DNA from: Chthoniobacterales bacterium
GTDB lineage: Bacteria > Verrucomicrobiota > Verrucomicrobiia > Chthoniobacterales > UBA10450
DNA: 9,540 bases
Direction: 5' to 3'
Assembly: GCA_013697015.1 (NCBI GenBank)
Contig: JACCXL010000334.1
Location: 1-9,540, forward strand
Below are positions 1-6,617 of the stretch, piece by piece. Position numbers and translations under genes: made by a program. Under the pieces are notes generated by a model, which made no database searches, had not been told where the DNA came from, and saw only the letters and a program-made list of their open reading frames with translations. The stretch's first letter is position 1. Each line of letters starts with the position of its first letter.

Positions 1-1053
1 GCGAACGAACGCAACCAGTAGCCAGGCGAGCACGCCCGCGCCCAGAACCAGCGTGTAGCGCGCGGACGCCGGCGTAACGCTGAGGAATTCGTGTCGCATC
101 GCCGCGGCCAATGCGTGGAGGTGCAGCGCCGGGCCGGCGGTCTCGGGGCTGAGCGGGGTCGAGAAAACATCGTGCGCGACCTGAGCCGATGAGCCGATCA
201 CGATGATCTTATCTGTAAAGAAAGCGCCGTCGGCGTAATTCGCGTGCCAGATTTTAGTATCGAAAAGTTCCCAGAGCGGACGCGGAGGGAAAGCGTCCTC
301 CGCGCAGAATCGCATGCGGCGCGCCTCAAGATCGTGCGGCAAATCTGCTCCCAGGCCGAGTTTCTGCAGGCCGCGACCCGAGAGCGAGACATACGGTTTC
401 TCACCGGGATTCCCGCGCTGACCGGAAAGCTGCAGGTCGGTAACGGTGTAACGCACGGTCCGAATCTTCTGGTCGAGCGGATCCGCGAAAAAAACCACGT
501 AGCCGACTCGATCGTCTTCAATCTGCGGCGACGGAATCAATGTAGTGTTCGGCTGGATCAGTTGCGCGGCGCCGCCTTGCTCCTGCACGGCGGCGAAATC
601 GAAGTTTGCGCCCAGCACCACTTTGTCGCGATGGCGCTCCAAGGCTCCGTGAAAGGCGGCGTCGCCGTCGTTCGGCGGATTGAAAATCAAGTCGAACATG
701 ACGAGCCGCGCGCCGGACGCGAAAAGCTTATCGAGCAGTATGGCCCAGACTTCGCGAGACCACGGGAAGGGGCGCTCGCTCATCAGTTGCAGAGCGCGGC
801 TGTCCTTCAACTGTTCGGCGTCGTAGGGTGTGAATTGCATGGTGCTCTGGTCGATCCCGAGGAACACGAACTCGCCCCGCGTTTCCGTTTTGCGCCCTTC
901 CCGCTGCATTAAATCTTCGAAGCTTTGCTCGCCCGACCAAACCGCGGAGACGAATGGGATCGAAGGCAAGAGACGAACGACGAGGATAAGGCTCGTGCAG
1001 AGCAGGCAAATCGCGGCCAGGATCAGGACGCGATATCGGTTCAGCCAATGCAT
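1..1053 (-). CDS. CHASE2-domain membrane sensor protein, partial (C-terminus outside window)
   Basis: I translated the minus strand from the ATG at 1053-1051; the frame stays open for 351 codons to the window edge, so the C-terminal part is missing. The start is well placed: an in-frame TAG lies four codons upstream, and a weak AGGA lies about 10 nt before the ATG. Residues 8-28 form a transmembrane segment. Residues ~40-320 look like a CHASE2 domain, a presumed extracytoplasmic ligand sensor: FVFLGIDQS (62-70), the RPFPWSREVWAILLDKL stretch (94-110), GARLVMFDLIFNPP (114-127), DKIIVIGSSA (281-290) and the closing DVFSTPLSPETAGPALHLHAL (295-315). A new hydrophobic segment starts at ~334, as expected for the membrane helices that follow CHASE2. 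In this family the missing C-terminus is usually a class III adenylate/guanylate cyclase, a Ser/Thr kinase or a histidine kinase; which one cannot be seen here. The ligand is unknown. It is transcribed divergently from rplT. Confidence 0.85.
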   Translation of the reverse strand, partial: MHWLNRYRVLILAAICLLCTSLILVVRLLPSIPFVSAVWSGEQSFEDLMQREGRKTETRGEFVFLGIDQSTMQFTPYDAEQLKDSRALQLMSERPFPWSREVWAILLDKLFASGARLVMFDLIFNPPNDGDAAFHGALERHRDKVVLGANFDFAAVQEQGGAAQLIQPNTTLIPSPQIEDDRVGYVVFFADPLDQKIRTVRYTVTDLQLSGQRGNPGEKPYVSLSGRGLQKLGLGADLPHDLEARRMRFCAEDAFPPRPLWELFDTKIWHANYADGAFFTDKIIVIGSSAQVAHDVFSTPLSPETAGPALHLHALAAAMRHEFLSVTPASARYTLVLGAGVLAWLLVAFVR

Positions 1054-1124
1054 GAAGCGCAAATCCTAGAAAAACCGGACGACGCGGCCAATCGCAAAGT
1101 GCGGAGCATCTCAGCGGAATCCAT

Positions 1125-1152
1125 TTGTCATTTGCCTGCACCTGTTTAACTT
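1125..1152 (+). promoter_or_regulatory. Candidate sigma70-like promoter for rplT
   Basis: TTGTCA (1125-1130, 5 of 6 matches to the -35 consensus) is followed after 16 bp by TAACTT (1147-1152, a weak -10 with 3 of 6 matches). A start near 1159 would give a leader of about 137 nt before the rplT ATG, holding all the stem-loops described for this region. This is the best placed candidate I found, but the -10 is poor and no transcript data are available. Confidence 0.35.
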
Positions 1153-1212
1153 TCCGGCCCGCTGCCTGCGCAGCGACGATCTGCTCACCTGGCCGCTTAA
1201 ATTTTGGCCGAA

Positions 1213-1295
1213 TCAGCGAATGAGGTTGTGGAGATCGAAACGAAGGAAACAATTCGCTGAAAGAGGAGCCCCGAAAACATTCGGGGTAATATAAA
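1213..1295 (+). promoter_or_regulatory. Structured rplT leader, possible L20 autoregulatory element
   Basis: Two perfect stems surround the only clear SD sequence in this window. Stem A pairs 1213-1221 with 1252-1260 (9 bp, purine-rich 30-nt loop). The SD-like AAGAGGAG follows at 1261-1268. Stem B then pairs CCCCGAA (1269-1275) with TTCGGGG (1280-1286) around a 4-nt loop. The rplT ATG is at 1296, so the linear SD-to-start distance is 27 nt, too long for normal initiation; with stem B folded it shrinks to 9 nt (1287-1295). L20 represses its own mRNA in E. coli and B. subtilis by binding leader structures that mimic its 23S rRNA site, so an autoregulatory operator here is plausible. That role is inferred; only the pairings are seen. 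A further 6-bp hairpin (1160-1165 with 1170-1175) lies upstream. Confidence 0.5.
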
Positions 1296-1673
1296 ATGCC
1301 AAGAGCAACTAACGCCCCGGCCAGCCGGGAGCGGCGCAAACGCGTTCTCGACCAGGCCAAGGGATACCGTGGCCGCCGTTCCAAGCTATTCCGTTACGCC
1401 AAGGATGCGACGATGAAGGGAAAGTATTGGGCTTATCGCGATCGCAAAACGCGGAAGCGCAATTTTCGCATGCTGTGGATTCAACGCTTAAACGCGGCCG
1501 TCCGCGCGCATGGCATGACCTACAGTCGCTTCGCCGAAGGATTGAAAGTGGCCGGCATTTTGCTCGACCGGAAAATTCTTTCGGACCTCGCCATCACGGA
1601 TGAGGCGTCGTTTAAATCGATCGTCGAACAGGTGAAAGGCGCCCTCGAAGGGAAGTCGAAGAAGGCGGCGTGA
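1296..1673 (+). CDS. rplT: 50S ribosomal protein L20
   Basis: This gene encodes ribosomal protein L20, an early-assembling large-subunit protein that binds 23S rRNA and, in studied bacteria, also represses its own operon. The 125-residue product begins with the canonical MPRATNAPASRERRKRVL and continues with AKGYRGRRSKLFRYA (21-35) and YAYRDRKTRKR-type basic segments (here YWAYRDRKTRKRNFR, 44-58), then the globular half WIQRLNAAVRAHGMTYSRF (61-79). Family members are usually about 115-120 residues; the extra residues are a Lys-rich C-terminal tail. The start is certain from the family N-terminus and from an in-frame TAA at 1287-1289. The usual partners infC and rpmI are not upstream; instead a divergent CHASE2 gene sits there. 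pheS follows after 86 nt, an arrangement common in bacteria. The leader structure is described separately. Confidence 0.98.
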   Translation: MPRATNAPASRERRKRVLDQAKGYRGRRSKLFRYAKDATMKGKYWAYRDRKTRKRNFRMLWIQRLNAAVRAHGMTYSRFAEGLKVAGILLDRKILSDLAITDEASFKSIVEQVKGALEGKSKKAA

Positions 1674-1681
1674 TTCGTTAA

Positions 1682-1751
1682 AAGGTTAAATTGTTAAAAC
1701 GTTAAAGCGCAGGCCGTTTTAACGTTGTAACTCTTTTAACAATTTAACCTT
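1682..1751. repeat. Nested inverted repeat (18-bp perfect outer arms) between rplT and pheS
   Basis: The outer arms at 1682-1699 and 1734-1751 are perfect 18-bp reverse complements. Inside them a second pair, 1698-1706 with 1718-1726, forms a 9-bp stem that shares 2 nt with the outer left arm (7 bp without overlap, 1700-1706 with 1718-1724). The arms are built from iterations of GTTAAA/TTTAAC words at roughly 8-10 nt spacing, and the element is far more AT-rich than the flanking genes. It occupies most of the rplT-pheS gap and ends 8 nt before the pheS ATG. There is no T-tract after the outer stem, so it is not a standard intrinsic terminator. It could be a dispersed intergenic repeat (REP/MITE-like), a processing or mRNA-stability element, or a structure controlling pheS translation. 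Confidence 0.85.
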
Positions 1752-1759
1752 CACCGCCC

Positions 1760-2776
1760 ATGCCTCACCCGCTCGAAGAATTACGCGACTCCGCGCTGCG
1801 CGACATCGCGGAGACGCAGGACGAACAAGCGCTCGAAAATCTGCGCGTCCGTTATCTCGGGCGCAGCGGGAGCATCTCCGCATGGGGCGAGCAGATGAAG
1901 ACGCTCGGAAAAGAAGAGCGCCCGGTCGTTGGTAAACTGCTGCACGAGGCGCGCAATGCCGTCACGGCCGCGCTCGCGCAGACGAGCGAACGTCTCCGAG
2001 CGGCAAAAGAAGCAGGCGCGCTCGCCGGCCTCGATGTCTCGCTGCCCGGCACCGCGTACGAGGCAGGCGCTTTGCACCCGCTTACGCAGATGCTCGATCG
2101 TGCCATTCAGATTTTCCGTCGTATGGGTTTCGCGCTCGCGGAAGGTCCCGATCTCGAGACGGAATGGCACTGTTTCGACGCGCTTAACACGGCGCCTGAT
2201 CATCCCGCGCGAAACGAACAGGACACATTTTATCTGGCGGACGGCCGGTTACTCCGAACCCACACTTCCACGGTGCAGATCCGCACCATGGAAACGGCTG
2301 CGCCGCCCCTTCGTGTGATCGCGCCCGGTGCGGCTTATCGACGCGACGAAGTGGACGCCACGCACAGCGCGCAATTTCACCAAATTGAGGGGCTTTACGT
2401 GGACGAAGACGTCAGCGTCGCCGATCTGAAAGGGACGCTGGAGTTTTTTCTGCGCGAACTTTTCGGAGAGGACACGGCGGTTCGTTTTCGGCCGCATTAT
2501 TTTCCGTTCACGGAGCCGAGCTTCGAAATCGATGTAAAATCGAAGGCGCTAAAAGGAGGCGAACAATGGATCGAGGTTTGTGGCTGCGGCATGGTGCATC
2601 CCGCCGTCTTCGAAGAGGTAAACCGCGCGCGCTCTGATTTGGCCTTCGATCCGGAGAAGTGGACCGGCTTCGCCTTTGGTCTGGGGATGGACCGGCTCGC
2701 GCTGATTCTCTTCGATATCCCGGATCTTCGGCTCTTCGCACAAAACGACCTGCGCTTTCTCCGGCAGTTCGCCTAA
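1760..2776 (+). CDS. pheS: Phenylalanyl-tRNA synthetase alpha subunit
   Basis: PheS is the catalytic subunit of the cytoplasmic alpha2-beta2 phenylalanyl-tRNA synthetase (EC 6.1.1.20), which activates Phe with ATP and charges tRNA-Phe. The length, 338 residues, is usual for the bacterial subunit. Residues 1-85 are the helical tRNA-binding arm. The class II catalytic core follows: HPARNEQDTFYL (148-159), LLRTHTSTVQIR (164-175), motif 2 region PGAAYRRDEVDATHSAQFHQ (189-208), RPHYFPFTEPSFEID (244-258), the Phe-pocket segment WIEVCGCGMVHPAVF (270-284) and motif 3 GFAFGLGMDRLAL (303-315). All key blocks appear intact. No SD precedes the ATG; the gene begins just after the nested inverted repeat, which might influence its expression. 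pheT follows after only 6 nt, so the two subunits are surely co-transcribed. Confidence 0.98.
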   Translation: MPHPLEELRDSALRDIAETQDEQALENLRVRYLGRSGSISAWGEQMKTLGKEERPVVGKLLHEARNAVTAALAQTSERLRAAKEAGALAGLDVSLPGTAYEAGALHPLTQMLDRAIQIFRRMGFALAEGPDLETEWHCFDALNTAPDHPARNEQDTFYLADGRLLRTHTSTVQIRTMETAAPPLRVIAPGAAYRRDEVDATHSAQFHQIEGLYVDEDVSVADLKGTLEFFLRELFGEDTAVRFRPHYFPFTEPSFEIDVKSKALKGGEQWIEVCGCGMVHPAVFEEVNRARSDLAFDPEKWTGFAFGLGMDRLALILFDIPDLRLFAQNDLRFLRQFA

Positions 2777-2782
2777 CGAACA

Positions 2783-5125
2783 ATGAAGTTTTCGATCAAC
2801 TGGCTGCGCGAATTCGTCGAGCTCCCCGCGAGCATCGAGCAACTGGCCGAGACATTGACGATCGCAGGTGTCGAGATTGAAGGAATCGAACGGCGCGGCG
2901 CGGATTTCGAGCGCGTGGTGGTCGCGCAAATCAAAGAATCAAAACAGCATCCGAACGCCGATCGGCTCAGCGTTTGCCAGGTGGACGACGGCAGTGGCGT
3001 TTCCCGGCAGATCGTGTGCGGGGCGAAAAATTACCAGGTGGGCGACAAAGTGCCGCTTGCGCTGCCGGACGCAGTTTTGCCTCACGATTTGAAAATCCGC
3101 GCGAGCAAACTTCGTGGTGTTGAGTCGGGAGGAATGCTTTGCAGCGCGAAGGAGCTGGGGATTGCGGAGGATGCGGCTGGATTGCTCATCCTATCGCCGG
3201 CCGCAAAGGTCGGCGCACCCATCGGCACTCTTTTTCCCGCGGACACAATCATCGAGGTAGAGATCACGCCCAACCGTGGTGACTTGCTCAGTTACCTGGG
3301 CCTCGCGCGCGAGATTGCCGGCTTGACCTCGCGCCACATTCGCGCTCCCGAAATCGCGCCGGCCGTGCATTCCGTCTCCGCTGGCGTCGGCATTTCCGCG
3401 TCGCGTGAATGTCCCTTTTATTCGGCGCGGCGTATCTCGGATGTGAAGGTGGGACAGAGTCCCGAATGGTTGCGCGCGCGGCTGGAAGCATCCGGTCTGC
3501 GGTCCATCAACAGCGTCGTGGATATCACGAATTACGTGATGCTCGAATTGGGCCAGCCGCTGCATGCATTCGACGCCGAGAAGGTTTCGGGGGCGATCAA
3601 CGTGCGCTTGGCCTACGCCGGGGAAGAATTTCTCGCTCTCGACGGAAAGACTTACTCATTACGTTCAGAGCATCTGGTGGTCGCGGACCAGGTGCGTGCG
3701 GTCGCCATCGCCGGTGTGATGGGAGGTGAGGATACGGGAGTGAAGACCGCGACACGCCACGTCCTGCTGGAGAGCGCGTATTTCCTGCCTGCCAGCGTCC
3801 GGCGGACAGCGCGCGAGCTCAATCTGCCGAGCGACTCAAGTTATCGTTTCGAGCGCGGTGTGGACCCGGCCATGACTCTGCGTGCTTCGGCGCGCGCAAC
3901 GCAACTAATTGGCGAACTCGCGCGGGGTACGGCGGAGACGAGGATTGGCGTCGCAGGGAAGCTGCCCGAAGAGGACGTTGAAATCCGGTTGCGTTCTTCC
4001 CGCTGCCAGCGCTACCTCGGTGTTTCGCTCGATGAACCTGAGACGACGCGCGTCTTAGAGCAGTTCGGGTTGCATAAAACACGTGTGGAAGCGGGAGAGA
4101 CGTGGTGGCGACCGCCGAGTTACCGGACCGATCTCAGGCGCGAGGTGGATTTAATCGAAGAGGTTATCCGCGCTTACGGCATCGAAAAAATTCCGGCTCG
4201 CGATCGCAGCCGCTTCACGCCGATGACAGCGGCCGACCGGATTTATGATCGGGAGATCGCGCTGCGGCGTTCCTTGGTCGCGCGCGGAATCTTCGAAGCG
4301 CGCACTTCGGCGCTCGTGCCACGCGCTTTCAAGGAAGAGGCGCTCCCATTGAAAAACCCGCTGAGTGAAGATCACGTCGCGCTTCGCCCGACGCTCATTC
4401 CAGGGTTGCTCGGTGTGCTGGAGCGAAATCTCCGCCTCGGCGCGACGAGCACCCGGGTTTTCGAACTTGGCCGCGTCTTTCGAGCCGGGGACGGGAAGGA
4501 GAGTCGCAACCTGGCGCTGGTCTTTTCCGGTCGCGCGCAGGCGGAACCGCATTGGCGCAGCGGCGCTGAATGGCAGCTGGATTTTTTCGACGTGAAAGGG
4601 GTTCTCGAATCGCTCGGCCGCACCGTGCTCTCGTTTCGTCGCACGGAGAAAGCCGATTTTGCTTTCGCCGCCGAAATTCTCGGGGAGGGCAAGATCCTCG
4701 GACTCGCCGGCCAGCTTTCGGGTGCGCACACGGTTGTTTTGGGAGCGCATGCGCCGATTGTCGTGGCGGAGATCGCACTCGAAGAAATACTGACGGACGA
4801 TGCGAACGCGGCGGTGTTTCGTGGGTTGGAACGCTTTCCCGCGGTCACGCGCGACATCGCGTTGATCGCTTCCGAAAGCCTCGCGCACGAGAGGATCGTG
4901 GCGGTTCTGCGGGAGGCGAAGGAACCCCTCCTGGAAGGGGCGAAATTGTTCGATCTATTCGATGGAAAGGAAGCGGCCGGCCTCGGTGGAGGGCGCAAGT
5001 CGCTCGCTTACACGTTGACATATCGGGACAAGAATCGGACACTGACTAGCGAGGAAGTGACGGTCGTACATATGCGCATCCGCGAGCGGTTGAAGGCCGA
5101 GTTACCGGTCGAGTTGCGCGAATAG
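2783..5125 (+). CDS. pheT: Phenylalanyl-tRNA synthetase beta subunit
   Basis: PheT is the large beta subunit of phenylalanyl-tRNA synthetase; it supports the active site on PheS, binds tRNA and carries the editing site that hydrolyses Tyr-tRNA-Phe. The 780 residues match the full bacterial size (~790-800). In order: N-terminal MKFSINWLREFVELP; an EMAP-type OB-fold tRNA-binding domain (~40-150, with HPNADRLSVCQVD 56-68 and GVESGGMLCSAKELGI 112-127); B3/B4 editing domain (~205-385, with SINSVVDITNYVMLELGQPL 241-260, GVMGGEDTGV 311-320 and SSYRFERGVDP 352-362); B5 (~397-471, RREVDLIEEVIRAYGIEKIP 452-471); a catalytic-like core (~480-680, FELGRVF 560-566, FFDVKGVLESL 601-611); and the C-terminal anticodon-binding FDX-ACB domain (~685-780, RFPAVTRDIAL 684-694). 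No SD precedes the ATG, so translation may be coupled to pheS, whose stop codon ends 6 nt upstream. Confidence 0.98.
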   Translation: MKFSINWLREFVELPASIEQLAETLTIAGVEIEGIERRGADFERVVVAQIKESKQHPNADRLSVCQVDDGSGVSRQIVCGAKNYQVGDKVPLALPDAVLPHDLKIRASKLRGVESGGMLCSAKELGIAEDAAGLLILSPAAKVGAPIGTLFPADTIIEVEITPNRGDLLSYLGLAREIAGLTSRHIRAPEIAPAVHSVSAGVGISASRECPFYSARRISDVKVGQSPEWLRARLEASGLRSINSVVDITNYVMLELGQPLHAFDAEKVSGAINVRLAYAGEEFLALDGKTYSLRSEHLVVADQVRAVAIAGVMGGEDTGVKTATRHVLLESAYFLPASVRRTARELNLPSDSSYRFERGVDPAMTLRASARATQLIGELARGTAETRIGVAGKLPEEDVEIRLRSSRCQRYLGVSLDEPETTRVLEQFGLHKTRVEAGETWWRPPSYRTDLRREVDLIEEVIRAYGIEKIPARDRSRFTPMTAADRIYDREIALRRSLVARGIFEARTSALVPRAFKEEALPLKNPLSEDHVALRPTLIPGLLGVLERNLRLGATSTRVFELGRVFRAGDGKESRNLALVFSGRAQAEPHWRSGAEWQLDFFDVKGVLESLGRTVLSFRRTEKADFAFAAEILGEGKILGLAGQLSGAHTVVLGAHAPIVVAEIALEEILTDDANAAVFRGLERFPAVTRDIALIASESLAHERIVAVLREAKEPLLEGAKLFDLFDGKEAAGLGGGRKSLAYTLTYRDKNRTLTSEEVTVVHMRIRERLKAELPVELRE

Positions 5126-5135
5126 TTCTTTTAAA

Positions 5136-5322
5136 AATTTACCCTGCGATGTTCGAGATTACAGGTGTGATTCCCGAACCGATATTGCGTTAGCTAGGAG
5201 GCTGTTTCGTCGTGAGAACATGACATGCCTTAATTGGAAGTCAGACGCTCCGGCGATGGTCGTCCGCCCGTTACCGAAAGGGAACGGGATATCCACCTAA
5301 ACGGCACCAGCGGGGTAAAATC
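5136..5322 (+). ncRNA. ssrS: Probable 6S RNA
   Basis: 6S RNA folds as a long hairpin with a central bubble that mimics an open promoter and sequesters housekeeping RNA polymerase. This stretch shows the expected size (~185 nt) and architecture. A 10-bp closing stem pairs 5138-5147 with 5310-5319 (one G-U). Further stacked helices pair 5163-5167 with 5294-5298 and 5172-5176 with 5285-5289, followed by an unpaired region and apical pairing (5197-5200 with 5248-5251; hairpin 5209-5214 with 5219-5224). Primary sequence also resembles E. coli 6S RNA as I recall it: GATGTTCG near the 5' end (5148-5155), CCGATATT at the bubble (5179-5186), GCCTTAA in the apical region (5227-5233) and a GGCACC-to-GGGG 3' end. 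A strong terminator follows directly. Exact ends are approximate. The alternative is a cis-acting carA leader; the closed fold ending before a terminator favours a free RNA. Confidence 0.75.
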
Positions 5323-5329
5323 TTAAAGG

Positions 5330-5360
5330 CGCCCGGATCCGCAAAGATCCGGGCGTTTTT
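5330..5360 (+). terminator. Rho-independent terminator after the 6S-like RNA
   Basis: A perfect GC-rich 10-bp stem (5330-5339 with 5346-5355) closes a 6-nt loop and is followed at once by TTTTT (5356-5360) and a further CTTT. It ends transcription about 57 nt before carA, so carA probably has its own start site or depends on readthrough. Confidence 0.93.
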
Positions 5361-5417
5361 CTTTCCGGAAGGGGCTTTGCCCTTTCGCTGCCGCGCTCAC
5401 GCTGGTAACGGTCTTCC

Positions 5418-6566
5418 GTGCGCGCGATTCTCGCTCTCGAAGACGGTCGGATTTTCGACGGGCAATCGTTTGGCGTTAGCGGGACTCGCGTCGGCGAGAT
5501 CTGCTTCAACACTTCGATGACTGGCTACCAGGAAGTCCTGACCGACCCGTCCTATCGGGGGCAAATCGTCGCGATGACTTATCCGTTGATCGGAAACTAC
5601 GGAACGAACGCGCTCGATCAGGAAAGCCGATCGCCGCACGTTCGCGGCTTTGTGGTGGAAGAACTCAGCTCGATCCCGAGCAATTGGCGCTCGGAGGAAT
5701 CGCTCGACGATTATCTGCGGCGCTGGGAAATCCCCGGTTTGCAAGGCGTGGACACGCGCGCTTTGACGCGGCATCTTCGGACGCGCGGCGCGATGAAAGC
5801 TTGCCTAACGAGTGACGCGATTTCCGAAAAGGAAGCAATCGCACAGGCGGTCGATGGCACCGGGGTCGACGGCATGGATTTTGTGCGCGAAGTGACCGCG
5901 CCGGTTGCCTACGAATGGGATCCTGACGACACTCGCAGTGGCGAATGGTCGGTCGCCAGCGGCAGCGCCGGCGAAGTGACGACCGCGAAATTGCCGCCCG
6001 TCCGGCATCGCGTCGTCGCCTACGATTTCGGAATTAAGGAAAATATCCTGCGGCGGCTGCGCCAATCGGGCTTCGGCGTCACGGTCGTGCCAGCGACCGC
6101 CTCCGCGGATGAAGTGCTCGCCCTGCAGCCAGACGGCGTTTTTCTGTCCAATGGACCGGGCGATCCGGCGGCTCTTCCTTACGCGCACGAGGCGCTGCGC
6201 GGTTTGATCGGGAAGAAGCCGATCTTCGGAATTTGTCTCGGGCATCAGGTCCTTGGTTTCGCTTTCGGGGGGCGAACATTCAAACTGAAATTCGGCCACC
6301 GCGGTGGCAATCAGCCGGTGAAAGATTTGCGTAGCGGGAGAGTCGCGATCACGTCGCAGAATCACGGATTCGCGGTCGATCCTGAATCACTTCCACCGCA
6401 GATTGAAGTCACACACGTGAATCTCAATGACGGAACGGTGGAAGGGATGCGTCACCGCGAACTGCCGATCTTCAGCGTGCAATATCATCCCGAAGCGGCG
6501 CCCGGTCCGCACGACGCGAGCTACTTCTTCTCGCAGTTTGCCAACCTGATCGACGAGAGGCCCTAG
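5418..6566 (+). CDS. carA: Carbamoyl-phosphate synthase small (glutaminase) subunit
   Basis: CarA hydrolyses glutamine and passes ammonia to the large subunit CarB for carbamoyl-phosphate synthesis (EC 6.3.5.5), feeding pyrimidine and arginine synthesis. The 382 residues are full length. The N-terminal CPSase domain (~1-150) has GEICFNTSMTGYQEVLTDPS (26-45) and IVAMTYPLIGNYG (50-62). The class I glutamine amidotransferase domain (~195-382) has SNGPGDP (244-250), the nucleophile Cys273 in GICLGHQ, QNHGF (314-318), and His357 and Glu359 in YHPEAAPGP, so the catalytic triad is complete. The start is a GTG; translation from it gives the expected MRAILALEDGRIFDG N-terminus, and no in-frame ATG precedes it. 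No SD is visible. carB is not in the window, so the two subunits are not encoded side by side in the downstream direction. The short leader after the terminator shows no obvious attenuator. Confidence 0.97.
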   Translation: MRAILALEDGRIFDGQSFGVSGTRVGEICFNTSMTGYQEVLTDPSYRGQIVAMTYPLIGNYGTNALDQESRSPHVRGFVVEELSSIPSNWRSEESLDDYLRRWEIPGLQGVDTRALTRHLRTRGAMKACLTSDAISEKEAIAQAVDGTGVDGMDFVREVTAPVAYEWDPDDTRSGEWSVASGSAGEVTTAKLPPVRHRVVAYDFGIKENILRRLRQSGFGVTVVPATASADEVLALQPDGVFLSNGPGDPAALPYAHEALRGLIGKKPIFGICLGHQVLGFAFGGRTFKLKFGHRGGNQPVKDLRSGRVAITSQNHGFAVDPESLPPQIEVTHVNLNDGTVEGMRHRELPIFSVQYHPEAAPGPHDASYFFSQFANLIDERP

Positions 6567-6617
6567 CTCGCGAACCGGTCGAATTTGACGCCCAACCATA
6601 CCGCCGGACTGTAGTGC

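Noticed and set aside
244..912. Long plus-strand open frame of 222 codons
   Set aside because: It is antisense to the CHASE2 reading frame, which shows clear domain similarity, and its translation resembles no family; GC-rich third positions create such shadows.
728..1384. Minus-strand open frame of 218 codons crossing the rplT start
   Set aside because: It overlaps two genes with recognisable products and its own translation is Arg/Pro-rich and low in family-like features.
1682..1751. Intrinsic terminator or CRISPR-like repeat between rplT and pheS
   Set aside because: The stem is AT-rich with no T-tract after it, and there are no regularly spaced identical repeats with unique spacers.
4151..4888. 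Minus-strand open frame of 245 codons inside pheT
   Set aside because: Fully antisense to conserved PheT domains; a coding shadow.
5126..5330. tmRNA, RNase P RNA or SRP RNA in the pheT-carA gap
   Set aside because: Too short for tmRNA or RNase P RNA, lacks the CCA-type end of tmRNA and the GGAAG/GCAGCCA SRP loop arrangement; the 6S-like fold fits better.
5805..6365. Minus-strand open frame of 186 codons inside carA
   Set aside because: Antisense to the catalytic part of CarA; no motif of its own.
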